Shown: positions 53,119-63,571, counted from the stretch's first letter. The stretch: DNA of 64,000 bases from a bacterium (GCA_018829445.1 JAHJTV010000030.1:1-64000); one strand, 5' to 3'. Numbers and translations are program-made. The notes: generated by a model from the sequence alone, not told the origin.

Positions 53119-54270
53119 ATGAAAAAACATCTCGTATTCTTATCGATCCTTGCTGTGACGGCTGCCGTTATTATTGAAGCTGCTTCGTTATTCAGCGAAA
53201 TGAGCGAAATGCCGACGGAAAATCCGGGAAAGGGGGTGACGGAAATCCGCATGCTCAGCCGATACTGGCCAAATCTAAAGGGAACTGCCGGTGATACTGA
53301 AGTGTTTGTCCTCAGGGGCGAAAAACCCGGGGCTTCCATGCTGATACTGGGGGGAACCCACCCCAACGAACCGGCCTCGAATGTGGCCGCAACCGTACTG
53401 ATAGAACATGCCAAAGTCAATGAAGGTTGCCTGTATATTATCACCCGGGCCAATCGCAGCGGTTTTACCCACAACGATCCAACGGAAGGATATCCCCAAC
53501 ACTATTCCATTCCGCTTCCCGATGGATCGAAAAGAATCTTTCGCTTCGGATCCAGGGCTACCAACCCGGTTCACCAGTGGCCGGATCCGGATATTTACAT
53601 TCACGAAAGCGGGCAGGCTTTGTCCGGTGCAGAAACACGCAACCTGAACCGGGCCTATCCGGGGAAACCGGACGGAACACTGACCGAACAAATTGCCTAT
53701 TCCATTGTTCAGCTGATTAAAACGGAAGCCATCGATATTTCCATCGATCTGCATGAAGCCTCGCCCGAATACCCTGTCATCAATGCCATTGTTGCTCATA
53801 ATCGGGCCTTTGAGCTGGCAGCAGTGTCAATGATGGCACTGGATATGGAAGGATTGCCATTCAGCCTGGAACCCTCTCCAGTAAACCTCCGTGGTCTTTC
53901 TCACAGAGAGTGGGGCGACAGTACCGATACCCTTGCCCTCTTGATGGAGTCTGCCAATGCGATTCAGGGCAGGCTCAGGGGAAAAACCGACGAGGCATTA
54001 ATTATGACTGCAAAGGATTCGATGTATGTACGAGCTGCTCAACTGGGGCGCCTCTACGTCGATTACTCGGAAAAGGGACATCCCCTGGAAGAGAGGGTGG
54101 GACGGCATATTGCCGGTATCCGTGCAATAATCGACGCGTACAACACTCTGGATAAGGGGAAGATATTCGAAGTTGAGAAATTTCCCGAGTACGGCGAATT
54201 GCAGGAAAAAGGCATCGGATACTTCCTGAATCCTTTGTCAAAATTATTATTTCAACGGTTTACCGCTTGA
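53119..54270 (+). CDS. Periplasmic aspartoacylase/succinylglutamate desuccinylase-like hydrolase
   Basis: 383 residues with an N-terminal hydrophobic segment (5-24) acting as signal or anchor. The zinc motif is LGGTHPNEP (His81, Glu84) with His212 in SIDLHEAS. The substrate-binding ETRNLNRAYPG matches AstE/AspA (M14-like) enzymes. The family cleaves N-acyl-amino acids or C-terminal amino acids. It follows the 48-residue protein by 20 bases. The nearby GGT and pgsB point to gamma-glutamyl material as substrate, which is inference. Confidence 0.83.
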   Translation: MKKHLVFLSILAVTAAVIIEAASLFSEMSEMPTENPGKGVTEIRMLSRYWPNLKGTAGDTEVFVLRGEKPGASMLILGGTHPNEPASNVAATVLIEHAKVNEGCLYIITRANRSGFTHNDPTEGYPQHYSIPLPDGSKRIFRFGSRATNPVHQWPDPDIYIHESGQALSGAETRNLNRAYPGKPDGTLTEQIAYSIVQLIKTEAIDISIDLHEASPEYPVINAIVAHNRAFELAAVSMMALDMEGLPFSLEPSPVNLRGLSHREWGDSTDTLALLMESANAIQGRLRGKTDEALIMTAKDSMYVRAAQLGRLYVDYSEKGHPLEERVGRHIAGIRAIIDAYNTLDKGKIFEVEKFPEYGELQEKGIGYFLNPLSKLLFQRFTA

Positions 54271-54356
54271 TCCGGAAATACAGGATCAGCATTATCAATT
54301 CTCTGTGTGATGGATTTTGCACAGGGAGAATAATCAATACGAAAGGAGTAAATCTT

Positions 54357-54917
54357 ATGAAAAGAGTATTCAACAGTTGTTTTCTCGTGCTTGTAATAGT
54401 TATTTTTGCATCCACTTCATTTGCAGCGGAGTGGGGAGAGCAGAAAGTGGCAACCCCGGTTCTGATTACATCAGTCGGCCAGAGCCCAGATGCGTTGATG
54501 GTCAAGGTATTATTGAAGCGACTTAAGCTGGATTTTACTTACGACAATATGGCAAAAGCCGATGTTGTGGGACAATTTAAATCCATAATCATGGTTGTCG
54601 GATTTAGTGGCAAAGGTCTTGGAGCAGCCCAGATTTCCAAAAAAGATGAGATCGAAAGAGCTGAGAGGCTTCTGGATGAAGCTAAAGCAAAAAATGTCAC
54701 CGTTGTGATGGCACATATAGGGGGTAAGGCACGTCTTGGAGCCGGATCAAATCACCTGGTGGATATGGTGGCCTCAAAATCGGATTACCTGGTTTATGTT
54801 TCGGATGCGGAGGTAGAACCTGTTTTTCGCAAAATGATTGACAAATACAATCTGCCGGCCAAATCAGCTCCAAAAATCAGCAGTACCGCTTCGGTTTTCA
54901 AAGAACTCTATCAATAG
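54357..54917 (+). CDS. Periplasmic protein of unknown function (DUF6305-like)
   Basis: 186 residues; the ATG at 54357 follows AAAGGAG, so the frame's earlier start at 54267 is rejected. A signal peptide ends at FASTSFA-AEW. The mature part alternates strands and helices (TPVLITSVGQSPDALMVKVL, NVTVVMAHIGGKARLGAGSN, KSDYLVYVSDAEVEP), like a Rossmann-type fold. I associate it with the group annotated DUF6305, without certainty. A decayed copy lies at 60987-61184, so it belongs to the repeated module. It may be a solute-binding or sensing component. Confidence 0.7.
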   Translation: MKRVFNSCFLVLVIVIFASTSFAAEWGEQKVATPVLITSVGQSPDALMVKVLLKRLKLDFTYDNMAKADVVGQFKSIIMVVGFSGKGLGAAQISKKDEIERAERLLDEAKAKNVTVVMAHIGGKARLGAGSNHLVDMVASKSDYLVYVSDAEVEPVFRKMIDKYNLPAKSAPKISSTASVFKELYQ

Positions 54918-54959
54918 ACTAATATCTAGATAAACGACCCATTTCGAAGGAGATTTGCT

Positions 54960-56222
54960 TTGACTCACTTAGTTGTTTTTTTGAGCTTTATCGGGCTGGT
55001 TTGCATATTATATCTGATCAGGCCCAAATGGACTTATTTCGGTATCATTCCCCTGGCCATTTTGGGAGGTGTTATAGGCGGGTTGATTCTATATCAGAAT
55101 CTGATTGAAGGTACCACCGCTTACATCATGGAGATGCTGACCATTTTTTGTGGAGCAGTTTTTGTCTACATGCTGAAGAGCACGGGTTCACTGGAAAGCC
55201 TCATATTCAGCTGGATTCAGATTGGACGAAAAAACCGATATTTGATGTTGCTGGGATTAATCACCATAGGCTTAATTCCCGGAATGGGCACGGGTTCAGC
55301 ACTGTTCTCTTTTTTTGTTTTAAATACGGTCATGCTGCCCATTATCAGGCAGTGTGGTGTTGGAAAAGCGCAGATAAAATCCCTTTTGCTGACCACAGCC
55401 GTCCTGGGCATGATGGCGCCTCCGGTGAATATTCCCCTGATGATACTAAAACCATTCAGCGGTGGAGCAAACGCCGATGTTTATCCGTTTTTATGGCTGG
55501 TGGTCATCCCCGGGGTCCTTTTTTCCGCCCTCTATTTTATGCGGCACTGTCGGTTTGATCAAGAGAAGATCAAACACCTGCCAAATCGTAAGACCTCTGC
55601 AGGGGACTTTTCCGGGATTGTGTTCGTCGGCATCCTTTTGGTTTTGCGAGGACTCTTTCCTTTCGGCGAGATTGAAGATATCGGATTACCACTGATTTTC
55701 ATGTTGGGAGTATGTCTCCAATGGATGGTATCCTGGGATAAGAAGGAATCTTTTTTCTCCATCTCCCAGCAGGCATTGACAGCTACAAAACCACTCCTGC
55801 TTCTTCTGGTCGGCTGTTCTTTGGTTATGCAAGTCACCCATTACACAGCGGCTCATTATGTCATTGTGGGACTTGCGAAGAACCTGCCTTTTGTCTATGC
55901 CATGGTGCTCCTCATACTCGCAGGTATCGTGTTTGGTTCTCTCTGGGAGGGGCTTGCTGCCATTGTGGTGATGCCCATCTACATTGCTCATTATTCAAAA
56001 GATATAGTAAGTTCGCTGGATGTGTTTTCCGCTGTCGTCGCCTGTATCATCTGCATCGGAATGCTTCTTCCCATCGGATGGAATCGACCTGTATTCGAAA
56101 CTGGAACCTTTGAAAACAAGATGGCGGGCCTGACAATCATTCCGGCTTTCTTTCTGCTGGTTTGGATGCTGTTAGTGTATTGGAAGGTCGGAATCTGGTT
56201 CAATCAATTTTTCCTTTCTTAG
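54960..56222 (+). CDS. DctM-like permease, second copy
   Basis: 420 residues, about 12 helices. GLIPGMGTGSALFSFFVLN and TAVLGMMAPPVNIPLMIL match the corresponding motifs of the 51576 permease, so the two are paralogues. It follows the periplasmic protein by 42 bases, with AAGGAG before its start (TTG or the first in-frame codon at 54960). A 48-residue microprotein follows 12 bases later. Cargo unknown. Confidence 0.8.
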   Translation: MTHLVVFLSFIGLVCILYLIRPKWTYFGIIPLAILGGVIGGLILYQNLIEGTTAYIMEMLTIFCGAVFVYMLKSTGSLESLIFSWIQIGRKNRYLMLLGLITIGLIPGMGTGSALFSFFVLNTVMLPIIRQCGVGKAQIKSLLLTTAVLGMMAPPVNIPLMILKPFSGGANADVYPFLWLVVIPGVLFSALYFMRHCRFDQEKIKHLPNRKTSAGDFSGIVFVGILLVLRGLFPFGEIEDIGLPLIFMLGVCLQWMVSWDKKESFFSISQQALTATKPLLLLLVGCSLVMQVTHYTAAHYVIVGLAKNLPFVYAMVLLILAGIVFGSLWEGLAAIVVMPIYIAHYSKDIVSSLDVFSAVVACIICIGMLLPIGWNRPVFETGTFENKMAGLTIIPAFFLLVWMLLVYWKVGIWFNQFFLS

Positions 56223-56234
56223 AAGGAGTTATTT

Positions 56235-56381
56235 ATGTTGCAAATCATATACTGTTTATTAGCGATTTATGTGGTTGTGATGTTGATTGTCAGTCTGTTT
56301 AAACAACGGAACTGGAGAGATCAACTAGCAGCCTGTGTCATTTTGATTCCGCTAATCATGCGTTCATTTCTGATACGGTAA
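56235..56381 (+). CDS. 48-residue membrane microprotein, second copy
   Basis: ATG follows AGAAGGAGTTATTT. The protein begins MLQIIYCLLAIYVVVMLIV, then has the charged turn LFKQRNWRDQ and a second helix with ILIPLIMRSF. It lines up over its whole length with the 52952 protein (ML-x-x-IY start, basic-aromatic turn, ILIPL-x-x-R end). It lies between a DctM-like permease and an aspartoacylase-like gene, exactly as the first copy. The gene is real by conservation; function unknown. Confidence 0.82.
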   Translation: MLQIIYCLLAIYVVVMLIVSLFKQRNWRDQLAACVILIPLIMRSFLIR

Positions 56382-56392
56382 AGGAGTTGACT

Positions 56393-57487
56393 ATGCCAAA
56401 GCAAGAGCCCAGAGGATGGTTAAGAGAAATATGCCTTATGGGGATCGTGGCGGTGATGGTTATCAGCGGCGCAATCCTGGTGAAACAGGGGAGGAAAATG
56501 GATCTTTTCAAACCCGGGCCGGGGGTTAAACAGATCAAACACCTGAGCGACTATTACGGCGAACTGAAAGGATCTTCCGGAGATACTCCGGTCTTCATCC
56601 TGGAAGGAGAACAACCCGGCGGAACAACCCTAGTGGTTGGCGGAACCCATCCGCCGGAAATTACGGGTATCATTGTGGCCACCCTGCTGATTGAAAACGC
56701 CGTTGTTAGCAAAGGACGTCTGATCGTCATTCCCCGCGCAAATAACAGCGCGGCTTCATTCATTCCTTCAAGAGGGAGGTTCACTGGAACTCCTGCCGGA
56801 TATACACTTACCAACAAACATGGCGAGGATCGGTATTTTCGAATTGGAGAACGAGTGTCCAACCCGGTTGACCAGTGGCCGGATCCGGAATACTACTGCA
56901 CCAATTCTGGCCCTTTGTGCCTGGAGGGACGTGAGGGCAGAAACCTGAACCGCTCCTATCCCGGAAACTCCAAGGGCACTTTCACGGAAAAGGTTGCCTG
57001 GGGAATCATGGAACTGATTCGAAAGGAAAATGTCGCTGTCTCCTATGATATTCATGAGGCTGGTATAGGTAGCCGCTTGGCCGGACTTCTGGTGGCCAAT
57101 CCAGTGCAAAAGGAGAACGGCATAAGCGCCCTGGAGCTGGCAACCATGGCGACAATGGAACTGGAGATGCAGGAAGTCACCATGCGGCCCGAACGCTCAT
57201 CCGAAGCATTTCGGGGACTGTCCCACCGCGAATGGGGGGACTACACCCAGACCTTTTCCTTTCTCAGTGAAACAGAAAATCCGGAATGGTCAAGAACCAG
57301 GCTTTATGACGCGCTCTCTTTGGACAGCGAATTCCCGCTAAAGGAAAGAGTCGGCAGAGTCATTCGTACTGTTGTAGCAGTTATTGACTCGTTCAGCATG
57401 ACCTTTCCGGATCGTGAGGTCATCGTTGAGGGAATGCCGGAATACGAGGAAATCATGACGAACGGAGTCTCATATTATCTGAACTGA
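56393..57487 (+). CDS. Aspartoacylase-like hydrolase, second copy
   Basis: 364 residues from the ATG six bases after AAGGAG. A membrane segment (about 14-32) anchors it facing the periplasm. The zinc motif VGGTHPPEI gives His86 and Glu89; His221 lies in SYDIHEAG, and GREGRNLNRSYPG is the substrate loop. A paralogue of the 53119 protein, sharing the LSDYYGELKGSSGDTPVF-type lead-in. The C-terminal motif EGMPEYEEIMTNGVSYYL recurs in the remnant at 63485. Confidence 0.83.
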   Translation: MPKQEPRGWLREICLMGIVAVMVISGAILVKQGRKMDLFKPGPGVKQIKHLSDYYGELKGSSGDTPVFILEGEQPGGTTLVVGGTHPPEITGIIVATLLIENAVVSKGRLIVIPRANNSAASFIPSRGRFTGTPAGYTLTNKHGEDRYFRIGERVSNPVDQWPDPEYYCTNSGPLCLEGREGRNLNRSYPGNSKGTFTEKVAWGIMELIRKENVAVSYDIHEAGIGSRLAGLLVANPVQKENGISALELATMATMELEMQEVTMRPERSSEAFRGLSHREWGDYTQTFSFLSETENPEWSRTRLYDALSLDSEFPLKERVGRVIRTVVAVIDSFSMTFPDREVIVEGMPEYEEIMTNGVSYYLN

Positions 57488-57513
57488 CATCCATCCCAGG
57501 AAAGTCGCAACAA

Positions 57514-57587
57514 AACATGAAAATGAGGTGACTTGTACTCGTTATGGTGAATTGCGAGCCACGCAGCAAGACCACTATTTTCATGTT
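57514..57587 (+). terminator. Long-loop inverted repeat between hydrolase genes
   Basis: AACATGAAAAT and ATTTTCATGTT arms 52 bases apart, 26 bases past the stop. Weak terminator or leader structure. Confidence 0.35.
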
Positions 57588-57627
57588 TAAATCTGAATTT
57601 TAAAGGATATTTAAAGGATATCGGCAA

Positions 57628-58512
57628 ATGAGGTTATCTAAAATATTGGCAATCGGGCTGATACTGTTTCTGGCAGCAGGTTGCACCGGAAGTACCGGTC
57701 TCGAAAAAGAAAAAAACGGGGTGATTAATCAAGAGGCTCAACAGATTTTCCCGTATCCCTATCAAGACACCTCGCTCCATCAGCTGTATCTCAAGCATAT
57801 TGACTCCGTTCGACAAATCCGGATACCTGACCTCCCCCAGCCGGATGGTTATATCGGCAAGGGAGAGATCTGGCAAACTCCGTATTATGTACGTGAAGGA
57901 AAAACGGAAGGCCCCACTGTGCTAATTCTCGGAGGAACCCACGGGCACGAAATGGCAGGCTGGATAGCAGCGCAACGACTGCTTGAATATCGAATCGATG
58001 TTGGAAAAGTATACCTCATTCCCAGGATCAATTATCGGGCAGTAACGGAAAGGCATCGTTTTATTCCAGGGGAAAAGGATCTCAATCGCTGTTACCCGGG
58101 AGATCCAACAGGTGAAACCACGGATCGTCTGGCATTCGATGTCTTCGAATTTGTTAAAAACAAAAAAATCCAAATACTGCTGGATCTTCATGAGTCCTTC
58201 AGATTTCACCTGGAGGGAGGGCTGGGTCAAACGCTGATCATCTACCCAAACGATGAAACAGCCTGGATCGCAATGGCCATCAGCGAGTCCATCAACGAGG
58301 GGATTTCCGAACCGCTGGAAAAAATAGTGATACTCCAGGGGCCGAAACAAGGATCAACAGCCTGGGCAAGCGGTAAGTTTCTAGGGATTCAGGGGTACAC
58401 CGTGGAAACGGCTATCCCTCTGCCATTGGAAAAAAGGATCGAATACCAGATCCTGATGGTACGTTCAATCCTGATCGAAAACGGCATTCAACTTGACCAT
58501 GATAGCTCTTGA
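57628..58512 (+). CDS. Aspartoacylase-like hydrolase, lipoprotein (third copy)
   Basis: 294 residues. The lipobox LAAGC places the lipidated Cys at residue 19. Zinc motif LGGTHGHEM (His105, Glu108), EKDLNRCYPGDP and His188 in LLDLHES. It is shorter than the other two copies and more distant, so it is a separate branch of the family. Anchored in the envelope. It closes the run of module genes before the chemoreceptor. Confidence 0.82.
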   Translation: MRLSKILAIGLILFLAAGCTGSTGLEKEKNGVINQEAQQIFPYPYQDTSLHQLYLKHIDSVRQIRIPDLPQPDGYIGKGEIWQTPYYVREGKTEGPTVLILGGTHGHEMAGWIAAQRLLEYRIDVGKVYLIPRINYRAVTERHRFIPGEKDLNRCYPGDPTGETTDRLAFDVFEFVKNKKIQILLDLHESFRFHLEGGLGQTLIIYPNDETAWIAMAISESINEGISEPLEKIVILQGPKQGSTAWASGKFLGIQGYTVETAIPLPLEKRIEYQILMVRSILIENGIQLDHDSS

Positions 58513-58717
58513 AATGATGCCGGTATTTGTCAGTTGAAGCCCGGTTGCATTGCCGGTTCTGCTGAAAACCGGCCGGAAAACATTCCATGAGAAACAGCTT
58601 TTCTCGATTCCTCACCGACCCGGTCTCCTTTCAGGTCATTATTTCAATTAAAAAAAAAGACAGGAGACAATATAACGTAACTGTCCAAGCAGGTCTTCGT
58701 ACAAATGAAGGATAAAC

Positions 58718-60919
58718 ATGAATGTAATAAAGAGATTTTCACATAGTTTTTCGCTGAAGTACAAGCTGATGATTACCAGTTTGTCGATGGTAATATTTGT
58801 GGTGATCGCATGTACAATTATGATTTCTTTGGTAATATATCATCAGAATAAAAATTCAGCCCAGGAGTTGATAAAAAAAACTCTGTTTCTCTCGGAAAAA
58901 AAATTCGTCCTGAAAAATGCATCTCTGGTTAAAAGCACTGAAAATGTTCCGTCCAATACCGAGATTGTAGAAACCCTTACCACGTTGCACTCCCTTGGTG
59001 GTTTGGAAGACCACTCACAAGCCGATCATTATTATAACTTCCGCAAAATTACAAAGGCATTGTACAATATCGGGTTGGCCGCCGATCTCGCAAAAATAGC
59101 CATCTACACAAAAGATGGAAGACTGATGTCTTTTGTTAACTTTTATAAAAACAGCAGTCTTGTGGGGTATGCATTGGACAATGAATTTGAGGTTACCACA
59201 ATAAAAGACCATGACACCTTAAATTTCGAAAATTGGCATAGAAGTGAACGGGTTGAAAATATTAAGACAAGATATCAAATGGGATCCACAGATACTTCCC
59301 AAATGTTTTTCGAAAACAGGGAACTCTCTCTTGTCGCCTTTGCCCCCATCAAAGTGGAAGCTTACGATGTTGAAAAAGATCAAGATCTTCAAGTGATGGT
59401 CGCTTTCGTTGTCGCAGTCGCCAAAATAGACGGTGAATTCTGTGCTGATCTGAAAGACATAACCGGAACCGAGTTTAATATCTTCCACAACAACGGATTA
59501 AGCACTGGAACTTTGAATGAGCTTTCCACCTTGGAAAGCACAAGGCAGTACAGACAATCTAACACAAAAAACCAGTTATTCGGAGAGACGAATTTTGATA
59601 ACATGACAGTGGCATCCCATGACTATTTTACCGGGCACGTCTCCTTGATGGCAGATTCAAAAAAAATCGGAGATGTTGTGGTCCTTTATAAAACCGAAAC
59701 CGCAATGTCTAACACCTGGCAGGTGATAAGTACCCTGGTTGGCATCGCCTTCGCCTGTCTTGTTATCTTTATCCCCCTCTCTTTCTTCTTTTCCAATTCG
59801 GTCTCAAAGCGCATGATCATGGTGTATGAGCTTATCAGAGATGTCGAAAAAGACGGAGATTTTTCCAGAAGAGTTAGTATTTCCGGTAAAGATGAAATCG
59901 GTCAGATGGCCATGGCCTTCAACCAGATGATGGATGCATTGCAAAAGGCATTTAACGAAATTGATTGTGTGATGACTCAAGTCGGAAACGGAAATCTGAC
60001 CAATCTGGTTACAGGAGATTATAAAGGAGCGTTGAGCAATCTTCAAAATGGGACCAACCAGTCGATTCAAGCGCTTCGCGAAACAGTCTTGCAGGTGATT
60101 CCGCTTTGTGAAAACGTTGACGCCAACAGTTCAGAGCTTAAATCCTCGGCGCATAGCCTGTCCATAGGCACAAATACCCAGGCATCAAGTGCGGAAGAGA
60201 TGTCTTCCACGATGGAAGAGATAAAGGCTAATGCCATTTCGAATAGTGAGAGCTCTAATCTGGCAAGCCAATGTGCAGATAAGGCACTTAAACTGACTGA
60301 ATCCGGAACTTCACTAATGGAACAGATGGTTCTGTCCATGTTCGATATCCAATCGACCAGTAATGATGTCAAAAAGGTTGTCTCAACCATTAATGACATT
60401 GCATTCCAAACCAATCTATTGGCTCTCAATGCTGCTGTGGAGGCTGCTCGTGCCGGAATCCACGGAAAGGGATTTGCAGTCGTGGCTGATGAGGTCAGGA
60501 ACCTGGCTACCAGGTGTGGAAAAGCTGCAGATAGCACGACAGAGTTGATTGAGAGTTCCAATAAAAACGTGGAAGCAGGTGTCATCAAAGCTGAGAATAC
60601 TGCAAAATCATTGATGCAGATAACAGAGTCAGTTATAGAAATCAATACCCTAGTAAAATCGATTTCCGATGCCTCCAATGAACAAAAGGTAAGCCTCAAC
60701 GAGTTTAACCAGGGCTTGGTGCAAATCAATAATATTGTTCAGCAAAATTCGTCTATTTCCGAGCAGACTTCCACATCTGCCGAAGAACTATCCTATCAGG
60801 CGAGTGAATTGTCCAAGTTAATGGCCAAGTTCAAGGTTCAGGAAAACAACCGTCTGACTCAGGCAAATCCCATTTCCAGAATCGAATATCAAGAGTTAAA
60901 AAAACTAAGAACACTGTAA
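58718..60919 (+). CDS. Methyl-accepting chemotaxis protein
   Basis: 733 residues. A membrane helix (about 20-42) is followed by a periplasmic sensor of about 290 residues, a second helix (about 332-360) and HAMP (about 360-415). The signalling domain has [19 protein letters not shown] and the hairpin tip [20 protein letters not shown]. It lacks a C-terminal pentapeptide for CheR. Placed inside the gamma-glutamyl locus, so it may sense a product of it. Confidence 0.9.
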   Translation: MNVIKRFSHSFSLKYKLMITSLSMVIFVVIACTIMISLVIYHQNKNSAQELIKKTLFLSEKKFVLKNASLVKSTENVPSNTEIVETLTTLHSLGGLEDHSQADHYYNFRKITKALYNIGLAADLAKIAIYTKDGRLMSFVNFYKNSSLVGYALDNEFEVTTIKDHDTLNFENWHRSERVENIKTRYQMGSTDTSQMFFENRELSLVAFAPIKVEAYDVEKDQDLQVMVAFVVAVAKIDGEFCADLKDITGTEFNIFHNNGLSTGTLNELSTLESTRQYRQSNTKNQLFGETNFDNMTVASHDYFTGHVSLMADSKKIGDVVVLYKTETAMSNTWQVISTLVGIAFACLVIFIPLSFFFSNSVSKRMIMVYELIRDVEKDGDFSRRVSISGKDEIGQMAMAFNQMMDALQKAFNEIDCVMTQVGNGNLTNLVTGDYKGALSNLQNGTNQSIQALRETVLQVIPLCENVDANSSELKSSAHSLSIGTNTQASSAEEMSSTMEEIKANAISNSESSNLASQCADKALKLTESGTSLMEQMVLSMFDIQSTSNDVKKVVSTINDIAFQTNLLALNAAVEAARAGIHGKGFAVVADEVRNLATRCGKAADSTTELIESSNKNVEAGVIKAENTAKSLMQITESVIEINTLVKSISDASNEQKVSLNEFNQGLVQINNIVQQNSSISEQTSTSAEELSYQASELSKLMAKFKVQENNRLTQANPISRIEYQELKKLRTL

Positions 60920-60986
60920 GGGCTTTTGAAATCATTGGTGTCTCCTTTGGGTGAAGAATGATTAGCGAAGTGATCATGGACCATGA

Positions 60987-61184
60987 GCTAAAGCGAAAAA
61001 GCAGGGAATCAAGGTTATAGCCATGCATATAGGTGGTAAGGGACGAAGAGTTATACTTTCCGGCCTGTTTATTCGGGAAGCTGTACCGAAGGCTGATAAA
61101 ACCGTTGTGGTAGAAGGCGATGATCATGATAGAATCTTCAGTTCAATTCTGGAAAGTAAAAATATTGAGACGCTTTCCGCATAA
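60987..61184 (+). pseudogene. Truncated copy of the DUF6305-like gene
   Basis: The frame reads AKAKKQGIKVIAMHIGGKGR, then VILSGLFIREAVPKADKTVV and ends SKNIETLSA-stop. It lines up with EAKAKNVTVVMAHIGGKAR and following residues of the 54357 protein. The N-terminal half and signal peptide are missing, and a stop precedes the aligned part. The only internal ATG is at 61023. A relic of a further copy of the module. Confidence 0.65.
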
Positions 61185-61303
61185 TTGGTAAGGGGGGCGA
61201 CTGCCCCATTGCAAAAAATTCTAACAGAATGGGGAATCATCAAATGATTGAGCAGCAGTCTCAATCATTTCAACATAAAAACATATCCTAAAGGGAGGAG
61301 TAT

Positions 61304-63106
61304 ATGAAACGAAACTTTTTTGCCATTGTTATGATTGTCTTTTTTATCTTACCTCTTCATGTGGGGTGTACGCCACAAAGTACGAGCATGAGCGCCAAAT
61401 CCGGAGGCGACGCGGTTGTATTCGCCCCCAGTTTGAGTTCAAAAAAAGGTATGGTAACTGCCGCGCACCCACTTGCTGCCAAAGCAGGAGCTGAGATACT
61501 GGCCAAAGGGGGAAACGCCATTGATGCCGCAATTGCAGTCAGTTTTGCATTGGGTGTTGTGGAGCCTTACGCCTCGGGATTGGGAGGTGAAGGTTATATG
61601 GTTGCCGCATTGGCTAACGGACAGGATATCGCCATTGATTTTCGCAGTACGGCACCAGCGATGGCCACCTATGAGAATTTAGCCAAAACCGCGCAGAAAT
61701 CCTTATCAAAAATCAAGTATTCGCCCAAGGGATACTGTGTTGCAGGGATCCCAGCCGGTGTGGATAAGGCAATGAAATATGCCACACTCCCATTAAAAGA
61801 CCTGATAGCACCTGCCATAAAACTTGCCGAAGAGGGATTTGAAGTTAATGAGACCTTCTCCAGGCTGACCTTTGACGCCTATGAAAAACTCTCCAATAAT
61901 GCTCCGGGTTTTTTAAATGAGGGAATGGCTTGGTCCACGGGAGAGAAATTCCGCAATCCTGAATTGGCCAAGACTCTTAGAATTATTGCGGAAAAAGGTA
62001 TTGATGCCTTCTACAATGGTGAACTGGCAGATAATCTGGATCGGTTCATGAAGGAGAACGACGGGTGGACCCGCAAATCAGACCTACAGTCTTACAGGGC
62101 TATTGAGCTTGCCCCTATCAAAGGGACATACCGTGGTTATGAAGTGATTGCTCCGGGTAGCCCTGTTGGCGGGCCAAGGGTTCTGGCCACCCTGAATATC
62201 CTGGAACATTTCAATATGGGACTTATGAACTGGGATGATCCGTTGGCAATTCATATCATGCAGGAAGCAATGATTTTGACATCTTTGGATCAAAGAAGAT
62301 GGGTTGGTGATCCCTTAACGAATCCATATATCCCGGAAAAGGGGTATATCAGTAAAGATTATGCACGCCAGCGCCTGATGCGCATTGATTTGGACAAGGC
62401 CTCCGATCCGGAACTCTGGGTCAAGGAACGGACTGGTAATCCCGGCCCATATGAAAAAGATGAAAACTATATTGATGTGATGCTGGAGGCAGCCAAGGCA
62501 AAAAAAGAGGTCGCGGCTTTGGAAGGTTCCCAACCGGAAATCCCGCCATCCACTACGCACTTCTCAATTGTGGATAGCAAAGGAAACGCTGTTTCATGGA
62601 CTCAAACAATTTCTTCCTTTTTCGGTACCAGCGTTATATTGAACGGCTATTTTCTCAACAATGAAATCGGCAACTTCAAGAACAAGCCTGTTGAATTCAG
62701 CCCGATCAACCTGGAGCCCGGACGACGTCCACGTACCACAATCGCACCCTTAATTGTTCGGGAAGATGGTAAGGTTCGCTGGATAGTCGGCTCTCCGGGT
62801 GGCGGTCGCATCGGTTCAACCGTTATTGAAATTCTGGTTAATCTGATCGACTTCAACATGGATATCGAACAAGCTATTAAAACCCCCAAGTTCGCAGGTT
62901 ACGATTCATACAAGGAAATATATCTTGAAGACAGCTATCCTGAGAAGACACTCCTGTTTCTGGAGATGCTGGGTCATCAAATTAAAAAATATAATTATCC
63001 GGACCTCTTTTTTGGCGGCCCAAACGTGATTGCAGTGTCTGAAGACGGAACAATAACAGGTGTCGGTTCCATCAGACGTCTTGGTGGCGCTGCTGCCCCG
63101 AATTAG
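61304..63106 (+). CDS. ggt: Gamma-glutamyltransferase, lipoprotein (second copy)
   Basis: 600 residues; ATG follows AAAGGGAGGAG. The lipobox ends at Cys22 (LHVGC). GGT signatures: TAAHPLAAKAGAEILAKGG, SGLGGEGYM, the autoprocessing Thr417 in PSTTHFSIVD, VSWTQTISSFFGT and VGSPGGGRIGS. A paralogue of 49569 with moderate divergence, so not a recent duplication. It precedes a strong terminator, then a hydrolase remnant and pgsB. Confidence 0.92.
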   Translation: MKRNFFAIVMIVFFILPLHVGCTPQSTSMSAKSGGDAVVFAPSLSSKKGMVTAAHPLAAKAGAEILAKGGNAIDAAIAVSFALGVVEPYASGLGGEGYMVAALANGQDIAIDFRSTAPAMATYENLAKTAQKSLSKIKYSPKGYCVAGIPAGVDKAMKYATLPLKDLIAPAIKLAEEGFEVNETFSRLTFDAYEKLSNNAPGFLNEGMAWSTGEKFRNPELAKTLRIIAEKGIDAFYNGELADNLDRFMKENDGWTRKSDLQSYRAIELAPIKGTYRGYEVIAPGSPVGGPRVLATLNILEHFNMGLMNWDDPLAIHIMQEAMILTSLDQRRWVGDPLTNPYIPEKGYISKDYARQRLMRIDLDKASDPELWVKERTGNPGPYEKDENYIDVMLEAAKAKKEVAALEGSQPEIPPSTTHFSIVDSKGNAVSWTQTISSFFGTSVILNGYFLNNEIGNFKNKPVEFSPINLEPGRRPRTTIAPLIVREDGKVRWIVGSPGGGRIGSTVIEILVNLIDFNMDIEQAIKTPKFAGYDSYKEIYLEDSYPEKTLLFLEMLGHQIKKYNYPDLFFGGPNVIAVSEDGTITGVGSIRRLGGAAAPN

Positions 63107-63118
63107 AAAAATAGCTTT

Positions 63119-63180
63119 CAGGTATTTCTCATCACATTCCTGTCTTCTCTTGCGGAGACGGGGATGAATACCTGTTTTTT
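63119..63180 (+). terminator. Strong terminator after second ggt
   Basis: A long stem: CAGGTAT...CTGTCTTC paired with GGAGACGG...ATACCTG (outer arms 63119-63125 and 63168-63174), followed by TTTTTT. Confidence 0.8.
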
Positions 63181-63484
63181 CTGTCATGACTTTCTGTGCA
63201 GTGAGTTTTGCCCCCTCACCGATCCGATGTCAAGGATGAAAAGCAAGCTATTTAAAATGGATCTCGGAATGACAAAGCAGGGCGATTTGAGCTTATTAAA
63301 TTTGGTCATGATTAATACCTAAACAGGTCAAAAATCTGACAGTAGCCACTACCCTGCTTACCGAACATTTCATATGCCCTGGTCGACATTCGATCAGTCG
63401 TTCTGGATAGTTGAGAAGAATATTCAACTATTTTTATAAACAAAACCGGATAGCAGCGGCTATTTAATAAATCTGTAATTTGTC
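63181..63484. other. Intergenic region before pgsB
   Basis: About 300 bases with no gene. The remnant at 63485 suggests that this stretch replaced the body of an aspartoacylase-like gene. Confidence 0.4.
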
Positions 63485-63571
63485 AGGGAAGGGAAAGAGA
63501 TTATCCTGGAAGGTATTCCGGTATACGATAAAATCATAGACTTGGGAGTTGGTGCTTTTCTGGTGGAATAA
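63485..63571 (+). pseudogene. C-terminal remnant of an aspartoacylase-like gene
   Basis: 29 codons read REGKEIILEGIPVYDKIIDL and end AFLVE-stop. They match the last residues of the 56393 protein (DREVIVEGMPEYEEIMTNG). Everything upstream is lost. It shows that a further hydrolase copy once stood directly before pgsB. Confidence 0.6.
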
